54,608 nt of DNA from Paenibacillus sp. J45TS6 (GTDB taxonomy: Bacteria; Bacillota; Bacilli; Paenibacillales; Paenibacillaceae): contig NZ_BOSJ01000024.1 in the NCBI RefSeq assembly GCF_018403285.1, positions 1 to 54,608 of the forward strand, in the 5' to 3' direction. Below are positions 45,071-53,707 of this stretch, one piece after another. The position numbers and the translations under genes are program-made. The notes below the pieces were generated by a model. That model was given only the letters and a program-made list of their open reading frames with translations, had not been told where the DNA came from and did not search any database. How positions within the stretch are numbered: the first letter of the stretch is position 1; each line of letters starts with the position of its first letter.

Positions 45071-45685
45071 ATGCTGTACTGGATTGCAATGCTTACCATG
45101 TTGATTGATCATATAGGTGCTATTTTTTATCAGGATCAAGGCATATTTCGGATCATTGGAAGGCTTGCCTTTCCGATTTATGCGTTTTCGACATATCTTG
45201 GTTATAAATACACAAGGAATATGAAACGCTATACTTACCGTTTACTTCTTCTGGCTATCATTTCGCAGATCCCATTTATGCTTGCTTTTCAGCATTCTAA
45301 TTTGAATGTAATCTGGACACTGTTGTCCTCGCTGCTTGTTCTTCAGCTGCTGGATAAGTCCCAAAGTGGAATCAGTAAAGTTCTGATTGTTATGATCTCT
45401 GGTATTCTCATGGAATTATCCACGATGGACTATGGGATCTATGGTCTCTTCCTGATTCTAATCTTTAGATACACGGAAGGTATGGTCATGGTGGGTGCTC
45501 ATTTGCTACTTAATATTGCGGATATGGTGGTATCTGAACTTCAAATCTGGAGCACGCTAGCGACGGTATATATTGCTTTCTTAATGGATAAGGGAGCTTC
45601 ATTTCGCTCTACTGTTCCGCGCTGGCTATGGGTAAGTTTCTATCCGTTACATCTTGCTGTACTTGCGGTCATTCGAATCGTTTAA
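45071..45685 (+). CDS. TraX family membrane protein
   Basis: This 204-residue protein has about seven hydrophobic helices. It matches the TraX family: an N-terminal WIAMLTMLIDHIGAIFY with the conserved DH, then RIIGRLAFPIYAF. The family is named for pilin acetylation in F plasmids, but chromosomal Bacillota copies have no known role. ATG follows AAGGAGGG. No conjugation genes are near. A perfect 18-base palindrome (TGCCTATTA/TAATAGGCA, 45701-45718) lies 15 bases after the stop and may end the transcript, helped by a T run 20 bases further. Confidence 0.88.
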   Translation: MLYWIAMLTMLIDHIGAIFYQDQGIFRIIGRLAFPIYAFSTYLGYKYTRNMKRYTYRLLLLAIISQIPFMLAFQHSNLNVIWTLLSSLLVLQLLDKSQSGISKVLIVMISGILMELSTMDYGIYGLFLILIFRYTEGMVMVGAHLLLNIADMVVSELQIWSTLATVYIAFLMDKGASFRSTVPRWLWVSFYPLHLAVLAVIRIV

Positions 45686-45866
45686 CACGGAAACGAAAGC
45701 TGCCTATTATAATAGGCAATATAGAGTACATATCTTGTGCTGTTTTTTTTATGGTGATATTCCTTCATGAATATGAATCGGTTACAATAGAACATAAGTT
45801 GGATCTATTCCACGAAGTGGTATGATGATTTGTTTTGCTAAACATAGATTGGGAGTTGAGAATTTA

Positions 45867-46538
45867 GTGGAACTAAAAAAAGCAGCAGCAGAAAGAGCAG
45901 TGGATTTCGTTAAAGATGGAATGAAGGTAGGACTAGGTACAGGATCTACGGCCTATTGGGCTATTAAACGCCTGGGCGAAAGAATTAAGGAAGAAGGATT
46001 GAATATTCAGACAGTAGCTACATCGAAAGCTTCTGAGGATCAGGCGCGGGAATTGGGAATTCCCCTCATTCCTTTTGCTGAGATGGGTAGACTTGACCTT
46101 ACGATTGATGGTGCTGATGAAGTCGATGGCAGATTAAATCTGATTAAAGGTGGCGGCGGTGCGCTTCTGCGCGAGAAAATTGTTGCCACGAACAGCAGAC
46201 GACTCATCATTGTAGTGGATGAGAGCAAAGTTGTTCATACGCTTGGTAAATTCCCATTGCCTGTTGAGATTGTTCCGTTTGCACATGAATGGACATTTCA
46301 GGCCCTTGATCAGCTTGGCTGCCGTCCACAGTGGCGCATGAACGGTGAAGAGAAATATGTGACGGATAACGGAAACTATATTGCAGACTGTCTGCTTGGA
46401 CGCATCTCTAATGCAGAGGCTCTTAATCAAAAATTAAATATGATTCCAGGTGTCGTTGATAATGGTCTGTTCGTCGATCTGGCGGATACCGTGGTAGTGT
46501 CACACAGTGACGGGTCAATTGAGCTCAAAAAAAGGTAA
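45867..46538 (+). CDS. rpiA: Ribose-5-phosphate isomerase A
   Basis: This 223-residue pentose-phosphate enzyme interconverts ribose 5-phosphate and ribulose 5-phosphate, linking pentoses released by the glycosidases of this region to central metabolism. Signatures: VGLGTGSTAYWAI (phosphate loop), the catalytic aspartates in LDLTIDGADEVD, LIKGGGGALLREKIVA, and FPLPVEIVPFA. The frame opens at 45822, but a GTG at 45867 (protein starting MELKKAAAERAVDF) has GGGAG eleven bases ahead and gives the family length. An acetyltransferase frame follows within 30 bases. Confidence 0.93.
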   Translation: MELKKAAAERAVDFVKDGMKVGLGTGSTAYWAIKRLGERIKEEGLNIQTVATSKASEDQARELGIPLIPFAEMGRLDLTIDGADEVDGRLNLIKGGGGALLREKIVATNSRRLIIVVDESKVVHTLGKFPLPVEIVPFAHEWTFQALDQLGCRPQWRMNGEEKYVTDNGNYIADCLLGRISNAEALNQKLNMIPGVVDNGLFVDLADTVVVSHSDGSIELKKR

Positions 46539-46567
46539 CTTCTTTTTCAAAGAGAGGAAGATAAGTC

Positions 46568-47128
46568 ATCGGACAAATTCTCCTGAAGCTAGATGATGTA
46601 ATTCTACGCACCATAGAAGAACAAGATATCGATGATTTATATCAATTCATATATGGTGAAACGAATCCGGAATGGAAAAAGTGGGATGCACCCTATTATC
46701 CCTTAGTGCATGAGAGCCGGGAAGGTTTTCGTAAAACAGTCGAAAAGGCATCTTCAAAGGAAGTACCTTCTTGGGTCATTATGGAAGTAAGTGGTCAGAT
46801 TATAGGGAGTTTATCCTATTATATTGAAGATCCTCAGTCGATGTGGATCGAGACTGGGATCGTTATGTACCAAGCAGCGGACTGGAATAAAGGATGCGGT
46901 ACAAAAGCCATGAAATGCTGGATTACTTATTTGTTTCAAGTTCTCCCTATTGTTCGTATAGGTCTTACTACATGGTCTGGAAATGTAAGAATGATGAGTG
47001 TGGGTACAAAGCTAGGGATGCAAGTAGAAGGCCGTATGCGGAAGTGCAGAATTGTAGATGGAATCTATTATGATTCGATCCGAATGGGGATGTTGCGGGA
47101 GGAATGGGAAGCACGCCATTCATCCTAA
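46568..47128 (+). CDS. GNAT-family N-acetyltransferase with abnormal start codon
   Basis: The reading frame codes a full GNAT domain of about 186 residues. The N-terminal part (VILRTIEEQDIDDLYQF, then PEWKKWDAPYYPL) lies upstream of the first ordinary start codon. The acetyl-CoA region NKGCGTKAMKCWITYLF and the C-terminal GNVRMMSVGTKLGMQVEGRMRK are intact. Between the in-frame TAA at 46562 and the domain there is no ATG, GTG or TTG. The ribosome binding site GAGAGGAAG at 46552-46560 points at an ATC at 46568, perhaps a mutated ATG or a rare start. Starting at GTG 46706 would remove 46 residues and the first strand and helix. Function is uncertain for that reason. Confidence 0.65.
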   Translation: MGQILLKLDDVILRTIEEQDIDDLYQFIYGETNPEWKKWDAPYYPLVHESREGFRKTVEKASSKEVPSWVIMEVSGQIIGSLSYYIEDPQSMWIETGIVMYQAADWNKGCGTKAMKCWITYLFQVLPIVRIGLTTWSGNVRMMSVGTKLGMQVEGRMRKCRIVDGIYYDSIRMGMLREEWEARHSS

Positions 47129-47204
47129 TGATTCACTCCATGATCCAAGTGTAAAGTGGAAACAATGGATATTTTTATTGATAGAGGCTATTGGAGGCAA
47201 GGTT

Positions 47205-47663
47205 ATGTCTAATTTACGCGATGAGAGAGATCTATCGCTTCAGTTGTTTGTGGTTCTAGCCAGAGCCTACAACTCTGTAACTGCAAGATCTAATCGAGAC
47301 ATTCAGAGTCATGGGCTGAATACGACGGAATTCGGAGTGCTTGATTTGTTATATCATAAGGGACCTCAACCGCTGCAAAAGATTGGGGAAAAGGTACTTA
47401 TGTCAAGCGGTAATATTACTTATGTAGTGGACAAGCTGCAAAGCAAAAATTTGCTACTACGCAGAGCTTCCTTGGAAGATAGAAGGGTAATCTTTGCAGA
47501 ACTGACGGATGAGGGAACTGCTTTTTTTGAGCGTATTTTTCCAGGGCATCATGAAGTCATTAAAGAAGCAGAGCAAGGACTAACCGATGATGAGAAAATA
47601 GAAGCGATTCGTCTGCTGAAAAAGCTTGGATTATCGGCTAGTGGACGAGAAATAGAAAGATGA
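47205..47663 (+). CDS. MarR-family regulator
   Basis: A 152-residue winged-helix protein. DNA-binding helices are at LQKIGEKVLMSSGNITYVVDKLQSKNLL and the wing at RRASLEDRRVIFAELTDEG; N- and C-terminal helices dimerise. It resembles MhqR-type quinone-responsive repressors in the pattern around NSVTARSNRDIQSHGLNTTEFGVLDLLYHKG, but the ligand is unknown. The frame opens at 47058 inside the acetyltransferase gene, but the ATG at 47205 has GGAGG seven bases ahead. It is 76 bases downstream of the acetyltransferase and ends in a good terminator. Confidence 0.88.
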   Translation: MSNLRDERDLSLQLFVVLARAYNSVTARSNRDIQSHGLNTTEFGVLDLLYHKGPQPLQKIGEKVLMSSGNITYVVDKLQSKNLLLRRASLEDRRVIFAELTDEGTAFFERIFPGHHEVIKEAEQGLTDDEKIEAIRLLKKLGLSASGREIER

Positions 47664-47675
47664 AATTCGTATGTT

Positions 47676-47706
47676 AAACCGACCTCAATAAGGTCGGTTT
47701 TCTTTT
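47676..47706 (+). terminator. Terminator after the MarR gene
   Basis: AAACCGACCT at 47676-47685 pairs perfectly with AGGTCGGTTT at 47691-47700 over a 5-base loop, with T residues following. Confidence 0.88.
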
Positions 47707-47869
47707 GATTGAAATTTCCAATTGCTTGCATGTTGTTTTATAGTGTGGGACAATTAAATAGTTGAAATCGATATACACTTTGAGAAAAATGGATATTGGT
47801 TTCATATTATATTTTAATTTTAGGGCGTAAATATTACATCGGTTTTCACAAGAAGGGAGCTGCATTCTG

Positions 47870-48931
47870 ATGAATGATACCAATAATGCAGCTGGGGAAG
47901 TCCTCTTGCGACAGGTGGATCGTCTCGCCGAACAAATTACAGAAAGGCAGTACGAAATACAACCTGAATTAGAACTGAAATATGGCCCGTCAGGCAAAAT
48001 CAAAACAACACAAGATACAAAATATAGCCTAAGTTTTTTGGCTGAGAGTGTTATGCTGAAAAGTCCCTCTCTTTTTACACAATATGTATCGTGGCTAAAA
48101 ATATTAGTTGCGAGGTATCAAGTAACAGAGGAAGACTTGCGTATTAACTTCACTTTAATCCAAGAAATCTTAGAACAAACATATAAAGAGACAGACCGAG
48201 AACTCTTACTTGATTATTTAGAAAAAGGTATTCAGGAAATTGCAACTGCCCAGCCTATACCTACGTATATCGCGGAAAATCAGCCATACCGTGAAAATAC
48301 AGAGTTGTATCTTCGGTCCCTATTGTCTGCCGATCGTAAGGGAGCTTGGTCTGTTATAGAGCAATTACTCGCGGCAGGAACTTCTATCCAAGATATCTAT
48401 CTTTTTATTTTTCAAAAATCACAGCTGGAAATCGGCAGGTTATGGCATATGGGCAGCATTACCGTGGCTCAAGAGCACTTATGTACGGCTGCAACGCAGG
48501 CGAATATGTCCAAGCTTTATCCTTACTGGCTGACCAAAGAGAACAATGGTTATAAATTGCTCGCTGCATGTGTAGGCAGTGAACTGCATGAAATTGGGCT
48601 TAGGATGCTGACGGATCACTTTGAGATGGAAGGTTGGGACACCTATTATTTAGGTGCCAATGTTCCTAAAGAAGGTATTACGGAATCGATTCAAAAATAT
48701 AATGTGGACGTACTTGCATTGTCTGTAACGATGACTTTTCATGTTCATTTAGCAAAACGGTTAATTTCAGAGGTGCGAAGTAATCCTGCAACAAAACAGG
48801 TGTCTATTATCGTTGGAGGGCTTCCTTTTAATATTGACCCAGAACTTTGGAGAGAAGTTGGGGCAGACGGGTATGCTCATGATGCCGGTAGTGCCATTGA
48901 AGTAGCTTATTCCCTGCTTTCTTCCAAGTGA
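47870..48931 (+). CDS. Cobalamin-binding protein with CarH-like light-sensor signature
   Basis: This 353-residue soluble protein has three parts. Residues 1-135 are a helical domain of unknown type, faintly like the sensor halves of RsbR proteins. Residues 140-225 form the four-helix cap that covers cobalamin, with W192, E202 and H203 spaced as W-x9-EH, the motif of AdoCbl photoreceptors of the CarH group. Residues 228-353 form the Rossmann-like B12 domain, with ELHEIG (axial-ligand histidine H240, E replacing the usual D), S285 in LSVTM and G316-G317. No DNA-binding domain exists. ATG follows AAGGGAG. The hybrid kinase begins 57 bases downstream in the same direction, so it is the likely partner. 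Confidence 0.85.
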   Translation: MNDTNNAAGEVLLRQVDRLAEQITERQYEIQPELELKYGPSGKIKTTQDTKYSLSFLAESVMLKSPSLFTQYVSWLKILVARYQVTEEDLRINFTLIQEILEQTYKETDRELLLDYLEKGIQEIATAQPIPTYIAENQPYRENTELYLRSLLSADRKGAWSVIEQLLAAGTSIQDIYLFIFQKSQLEIGRLWHMGSITVAQEHLCTAATQANMSKLYPYWLTKENNGYKLLAACVGSELHEIGLRMLTDHFEMEGWDTYYLGANVPKEGITESIQKYNVDVLALSVTMTFHVHLAKRLISEVRSNPATKQVSIIVGGLPFNIDPELWREVGADGYAHDAGSAIEVAYSLLSSK

Positions 48932-48988
48932 AGAATAAATCCTGCTTCGTGTTTCATTATAGGTGATCTATTAGAGAGGAGGGATGAT

Positions 48989-50737
48989 ATGCCCTCAAAA
49001 TTTAATGAACACGAGATGACAAAACTGAGAAATATCATAGCTGAACTTAACAGGGAAATAATTAAGAGTAAAGAGCATGAGCAGACCGTACTCAGTGAAT
49101 TTTCAAGTATGAATAACGATCTGGTTACGTTACAAAGGGAACTTGCCAAAAACAATTCCAGACTGAATGAAGCGAAAAATCAGGCAGTTCAAGCGAGTGA
49201 AGCAAAAAGTGAATTTCTGGCTTTGCTGAGTCATGAGTTTCGAACTCCTTTGAATGGAATTATGGGGATGACTGAAATCTTATTAATGTCATCGCTTACA
49301 GAGGAACAGCGGCAATCGGTTACCGTTATTCAGGAGTCGTCTCAACTTTTGCTCTATTTAATAAATGATATATTAGACCTATCAAAGCTTGAAGCGGGAG
49401 AAATGAAATTAAATCCTTCCGAGATGGATTTACGAAGCATTTCGAAACATGTCAATATGCTTCTATCTGCAAAAGCTGATAAATCCGGTAATCAACTGTA
49501 CACAGAGATTGATGACTCATTATCTGACACGTTAATTGGTGATAGTACCAGGGTAACTCAAATACTAATGAATCTTGTTGGTAATGCCATCAAATTTACG
49601 CAGGGCGGATCGATCTATACTCGAATTCAGGTTTTATCTGAAAAGGATCATAAACAAATGATTCGTATTGAAGTTACAGATACTGGGATTGGCATTACGA
49701 AGGAAGATCAGTCTAAATTGTTTAGACCTTATGCTCAGACATCTGATGGACAACAGTCTAAGTATGGTGGAACCGGTCTTGGACTCTCCATTAGCAAATA
49801 CTTTGTAAATCTGATGAATGGACAGATTGGTGTCATAAGTGAGTATGGAAAAGGGTCTACTTTTTGGATTGAAGTTTCTTTTGAAGTTAAGTCTAGCGTC
49901 GAGGCGATGATTCCTACTACGAATGAAGCGGAAATGAACCGTTTAACAGCGGTGACACTTGAGACTAGGGACTGTATCCAGTGCTCTCCTCTTGAACATC
50001 CAATTCTTATCGCAGAAGATAACAGCATTAACCGTAAGGTTGTCCTTGTTCAGTTAGAGAAGCTTGGAATTACAAATATAGATACGGTGGAGAATGGAGA
50101 AGAAGCGGTTGCCGCTTATCTCAGTAAACCATACTGCGTTATACTGATGGATCATATGATGCCGAAGCTTGATGGAATAGAAGCAACAAAAAAAATCCGA
50201 CAGATTGAAGAGGATGAAATGCGTCCACATACTCCTATTATCGCACTCACTGGGAATGTTACAGAGAGGCAGCGTAGAGAATGTCTCGAGGCAGGTATGG
50301 ACGATTACTTACCTAAGCCAATCACTCTAGAAACACTGCGAGAAATGATGCAGAGATGGCTTCCTGAAATGCATGATGATTCTATTCTAAATGAGGAAGT
50401 GATCATGGAGTTATTGAACCTTAGTGAGGAGAAGAAGGGGGAGTTATTAGAAACCTTGCTTGACATGTATCAAGCGGATACGCCGAGTAAAATAGATCAA
50501 TTGATTCATTATATTAATACTAACCAATGTAGTGAAGCAATCAAGACCGCACACGACTTGAAATCGAGCAGTCTTAGTTTGGGAATTGAACATCTCTCTT
50601 TACTGTTAGGAAAGATAGAAACATCTGCAACAATGGGTTGTCTTGAAGAACCTAAGCGAATGAAGGAACTGTTGGTACCTGCTTACGAGAAGGCTTGCAG
50701 GGAAATTAAGAAGCTTCTTTCGTCTATACATCAATAA
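48989..50737 (+). CDS. Cytosolic hybrid histidine kinase with receiver and HPt domains
   Basis: A 582-residue kinase with no membrane helix. Residues 5-72 form a coiled coil. The HisKA domain has SHEFRTP with phospho-acceptor H82. The ATPase domain shows NLVGNAIKFT (N box), DTGIGI (G1) and GGTGLGLSIS (G2). A receiver domain (ILIAEDNSINRK) has D388 in ILMDHMMPKLDG and the switch lysine in LPKPIT. A C-terminal HPt domain carries H522 in TAHDLKSSS. The phosphate path H82-D388-H522 is complete, but no output regulator lies nearby. ATG follows GAGGAGGG. It lies directly behind the cobalamin-binding gene and is followed by a terminator, so the two form a bicistronic signalling unit. Confidence 0.92.
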   Translation: MPSKFNEHEMTKLRNIIAELNREIIKSKEHEQTVLSEFSSMNNDLVTLQRELAKNNSRLNEAKNQAVQASEAKSEFLALLSHEFRTPLNGIMGMTEILLMSSLTEEQRQSVTVIQESSQLLLYLINDILDLSKLEAGEMKLNPSEMDLRSISKHVNMLLSAKADKSGNQLYTEIDDSLSDTLIGDSTRVTQILMNLVGNAIKFTQGGSIYTRIQVLSEKDHKQMIRIEVTDTGIGITKEDQSKLFRPYAQTSDGQQSKYGGTGLGLSISKYFVNLMNGQIGVISEYGKGSTFWIEVSFEVKSSVEAMIPTTNEAEMNRLTAVTLETRDCIQCSPLEHPILIAEDNSINRKVVLVQLEKLGITNIDTVENGEEAVAAYLSKPYCVILMDHMMPKLDGIEATKKIRQIEEDEMRPHTPIIALTGNVTERQRRECLEAGMDDYLPKPITLETLREMMQRWLPEMHDDSILNEEVIMELLNLSEEKKGELLETLLDMYQADTPSKIDQLIHYINTNQCSEAIKTAHDLKSSSLSLGIEHLSLLLGKIETSATMGCLEEPKRMKELLVPAYEKACREIKKLLSSIHQ

Positions 50738-50750
50738 TACAAAGTTTATG

Positions 50751-50787
50751 AAAAGGTATCCGCTTCGTAATTAGGATGCCTTTTTTT
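50751..50787 (+). terminator. Terminator of the cobalamin-protein/kinase operon
   Basis: AAAAGGTATCC at 50751-50761 pairs with GGATGCCTTTT (one G-T pair) over a 12-base loop, followed by T residues to 50787. Confidence 0.8.
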
Positions 50788-50870
50788 GTGTGCTGAAAAA
50801 CAGGTTTGCAGGTTAGGAAATCATAGACGGTTTAAGTACAATATATCAATAGATAGAGGAGAGAAATTGG

Positions 50871-51302
50871 ATGTGGATTTTACTGCTAATACTTCTTATG
50901 ATTGCAGCCTTGCTGTGGGCATCAGTCTCCTATTTCTATAAAGTGGCGATAAAAAGAACACCTAAACCAATGATCATCAAGAATACGGAACAGATGGCAG
51001 GAGATAAAGTGGTTTCAACGAGTCTAAAATAGAACAAGATCGTTATTTTATCTCACGGGTATACAGGCCGTGGATATGAGATGGATCGATTTTGTGGGGG
51101 TGAAGATACCTTCGTTCCTACCTCTATGGCTCATGAGCTGTACCGAGAAAGTGCTGGTGACAAATATTTGTATATCGTTCCTGAAGCTGCACATGTTACT
51201 TCTTTTCTAGTAGATTCGGAGGGATATAAACGTCATATAAAAGATTTTGTAGCCCGGTATTTAGGACAAAATACGGAAATAAGAAAGAAAAAGTGGCTAT
51301 AA
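50871..51302 (+). pseudogene. Alpha/beta hydrolase (YqkD-like) with internal deletion
   Basis: The start is intact: ATG at 50871 behind GAGGAGAG, encoding a membrane-anchor helix (MWILLLILLMIAALLW) and a short linker that runs into a TAG at 51030. The next bases encode NKIVILSHGYTGRGYEMD, the strand and oxyanion loop before the nucleophile, and then jump to the C-terminal end (EDTFVPTSMAHELYRESAG) and the catalytic histidine region PEAAHVTSF. Roughly 150-170 residues, including the GxSxG nucleophile, are missing. Homologues such as Bacillus YqkD are about 305 residues. The gene cannot make an active hydrolase. Confidence 0.8.
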
Positions 51303-51362
51303 AAGGTTTCATTATGGGTAATGGTAGTTCAAACAACAATTTTGGAAAGGGGATGGGCCCAT

Positions 51363-52082
51363 ATGTCTGAACAACAATTTAAAGAAGCGCGCAAAATGGA
51401 GGAAACGTATCATCGTAATTTTTATAAAGAGCACGATCTCTATGAAGAAGGGACTTGGATGGCCGGACCCATGCCGATTGTCATGGAGACGCTTGACCGA
51501 CTAAGAGCTTATAAAGATCATCTCACCGTGTTAGATCTTGGAGCAGGCGCAGGCAGAAATACGATTGCGATAGCAGATAAACTGCGCGGAACGAACAGCA
51601 GAGTCGTAGCGGTAGATTTACTAGAGGAAGCGATTGATAGTTTACATGAGCACGCAAAAAAATATCAAGTCGATCACTTCATTACGGCGGAACAGGCAGA
51701 CATTGAACATTACGAGATTGAGCCAAACCGGTATGATTATATCGCAGCCTGTTCTTGTCTAGAACATGTATCCTCTGCAGAAGCGCTCCATCAGGTGCTT
51801 GACCGAATGCAGGCAGGTACAAAAATAGGCGGTATACACCTCATTACAATGAGTACCGGGGTAGAGGAAGTAAAACTTTCGAATCTTGAACCAATCAAAC
51901 CGCTGATCGAACTAAATTTACCTACGCAATATGCTGAAGATTTATTAACTCATCGTTATCAGGACGATTGGGATATTTTATTCACAGAGCGAGTCACACA
52001 GGCGATTCCTGAAGAAAAGTATGATGAGCCTACTGAATTCCGCTGTCAGTTACTTCGATTTGCTGCAAGAAAAAGAAAATAA
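51363..52082 (+). CDS. SAM-dependent methyltransferase (class I)
   Basis: A 239-residue methyltransferase. The SAM-binding motif I is LTVLDLGAGAGRNTIAIA (residues about 55-72), VVAVDLLEEAIDSL is motif II with the acidic ribose-binding residue, and YDYIAACSCLEHVSS is motif IV. The acceptor molecule is unknown; tellurite-resistance-like TehB methyltransferases share this plan. The open frame begins at 51321, but the ATG at 51363 has GAAAGGGGAT ahead and gives the natural N-terminus MSEQQFKEARKMEE. It is followed directly by a terminator. Confidence 0.88.
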   Translation: MSEQQFKEARKMEETYHRNFYKEHDLYEEGTWMAGPMPIVMETLDRLRAYKDHLTVLDLGAGAGRNTIAIADKLRGTNSRVVAVDLLEEAIDSLHEHAKKYQVDHFITAEQADIEHYEIEPNRYDYIAACSCLEHVSSAEALHQVLDRMQAGTKIGGIHLITMSTGVEEVKLSNLEPIKPLIELNLPTQYAEDLLTHRYQDDWDILFTERVTQAIPEEKYDEPTEFRCQLLRFAARKRK

Positions 52083-52084
52083 TA

Positions 52085-52119
52085 AAAAAACAACAGGCTC
52101 ATGAAGTCTGTTGTTTTTT
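52085..52119. terminator. Terminator after the methyltransferase
   Basis: AAAAAACAACAG at 52085-52096 pairs perfectly with CTGTTGTTTTTT at 52108-52119 over an 11-base loop. Confidence 0.88.
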
Positions 52120-52148
52120 ACATTATGGATAAAAGTGCAAACATTTGA

Positions 52149-52177
52149 TTGTCGCTGTAGTAAGTTCGCTCTATAAT
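52149..52177 (+). promoter_or_regulatory. Sigma-A-type promoter upstream of the nucleotidyltransferase gene
   Basis: TTGTCG at 52149-52154 and a perfect TATAAT at 52172-52177 are 17 bases apart. Transcription should start near 52184, leaving a leader of about 60 bases. Confidence 0.65.
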
Positions 52178-52245
52178 TAAGTATGTGAATCTATGAAGTG
52201 TCATTCTAGATTAAATAGTATAGAAGAAAAGGAGGACGATCACAT

Positions 52246-52791
52246 TTGACATATGAAGAACGTTTGCGAGATATAATGAATCAGCCGCAAATTATCGATG
52301 ACCTTAAACGGGTTCGCGAACTTGGCTTACCAGAGGGATGTATAGCTGCTGGTTATGTAAGGAACCGAGTGTGGGATGTACTGCACGAATATAAAGACGC
52401 AACTCCGCTGAATGATATTGATGTCATTTATTATGATCCTAAGCAGTTAGATGAATGGATTGATATCCAGTATGAGAAACAATTACAGTCAGGGCAGATT
52501 GGACGAAAATGGCAAGTTAAGAACCAAGCAAGAATGCATGAATATAATATGGATCCTCCCTACCAATCCGTAGAAGATGCGATGAGGTACTGGACTGAGA
52601 CAGCGACTGCGGTTGCGATTCGTCTGAATGATCAAGATGAGCTGGAGATCATAGCTCCATTTGGTTTATCTGATCTGTTCGAGATGAATGTGAAAAAAAG
52701 TCCATATTTCCGGAATGTTGGGCTGTATAGACAAAGAGTATTTGAAAAGAAATGGCTTGATCATTGGCCTTTATTGTTGATGATGGACTGA
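52246..52791 (+). CDS. Nucleotidyltransferase family protein (DUF925-like)
   Basis: A 181-residue soluble protein. CIAAGYVRNRVWDVLH near residue 32 and LNDIDVIYYDP near 55 form the G-x-V-R-N and D-I-D metal-binding pattern of this minimal nucleotidyltransferase group. FGLSDLFEMNVKKSPYF is its C-terminal signature. The reaction it catalyses is unknown to me. It starts with TTG at 52246 behind AAGGAGGACG; the ATG at 52253 is out of frame. It is monocistronic. Confidence 0.82.
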   Translation: MTYEERLRDIMNQPQIIDDLKRVRELGLPEGCIAAGYVRNRVWDVLHEYKDATPLNDIDVIYYDPKQLDEWIDIQYEKQLQSGQIGRKWQVKNQARMHEYNMDPPYQSVEDAMRYWTETATAVAIRLNDQDELEIIAPFGLSDLFEMNVKKSPYFRNVGLYRQRVFEKKWLDHWPLLLMMD

Positions 52792-52900
52792 TAGCTCATA
52801 GATTGTAGAGAAATATGAGATAGAGAGAAATAAGATACAATAATAGAGAATATCTATTATGCTACTCATTTTATAAGGGAAAAAGCGGGGGAAATAAAGT

Positions 52901-53608
52901 ATGCCTTGGCCAATGGTACATTTAACGGTTGCCCATCTGGTTCAACAAGGACGTCCATCACCATCTTTTGTTCTGGGCAACATTGCACCTAATGCTGTTC
53001 TTACAAGACGGAATATGAATGATCAAATGAAGTGGAATACTCATCTCTGTAAGGTGGAAGGGATTCTGCCGCGGGTAAGAGAAATTCAGCAGTTTCATGT
53101 ATCACATACGAATATTCATCTTGGTGAAGATTACAGACAGTTTCTTATGGGGTATGCTGCGCATATATACGTCGATTTGAGATGGGCTGAAACCGTATAT
53201 AAAGGGATGGAAAATCTAGCACAAAACATTTTTCTGTACCGATGGTATACGCAGTTTCGCTCATTTCAATCACTATATAACCGGGACGTCACACAACTGG
53301 AATACATACTCATGGATACGCATCCAGAAACAAAGCAATTACTCGAATTACTTGAATCCGCACCTGCTGCAGCCATGGGCAGACTCGTCTCACTTCAAGA
53401 AGTAGATGATTATCGGTATGATATCCTTCGTAAATTAGAAGAACCGATTAAACCTCGCTCACTACGGCTCATGGATATTGAACGGATAGAACAATTTATT
53501 CAAGAAACAGCGGAAGAATTACGTTTCTTGTTACCTTCCTGGTCAGCGTTTAGTTCATCAACCGATCCTGTTGAAGAGGTTTACAGCAATAATCCATATC
53601 ATGGTTGA
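52901..53608 (+). CDS. Zinc-dependent phospholipase C-like hydrolase
   Basis: This 235-residue protein belongs to the Zn_dep_PLPC group by its start MPWPMVHLTVAHLVQQGRP and the phrase SFVLGNIAPNAVLTR, followed by histidines in QQFHVSHTNIHLGED and the helix GYAAHIYVDLRW. These histidines and aspartates are the likely zinc ligands. It has no signal peptide, unlike secreted phospholipase C, so its role is probably intracellular and is not established. ATG at 52901 has GCGGGGGAAATAAAGT ahead, a usable if imperfect ribosome binding site. Confidence 0.78.
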   Translation: MPWPMVHLTVAHLVQQGRPSPSFVLGNIAPNAVLTRRNMNDQMKWNTHLCKVEGILPRVREIQQFHVSHTNIHLGEDYRQFLMGYAAHIYVDLRWAETVYKGMENLAQNIFLYRWYTQFRSFQSLYNRDVTQLEYILMDTHPETKQLLELLESAPAAAMGRLVSLQEVDDYRYDILRKLEEPIKPRSLRLMDIERIEQFIQETAEELRFLLPSWSAFSSSTDPVEEVYSNNPYHG

Positions 53609-53707
53609 AAATGAAATGTTCGTGTGTGATTCTATAAGAGACTTGAAATATTCTTGTAAAAGCCCTAAAGTACGTATAGTAAATGCGCATGAATAGGAGG
53701 ATATACA

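Noticed and set aside
47701-47869. Cobalamin riboswitch before the B12-binding protein
   Set aside because: The gap is short and AT-rich and lacks the conserved B12-box sequence.
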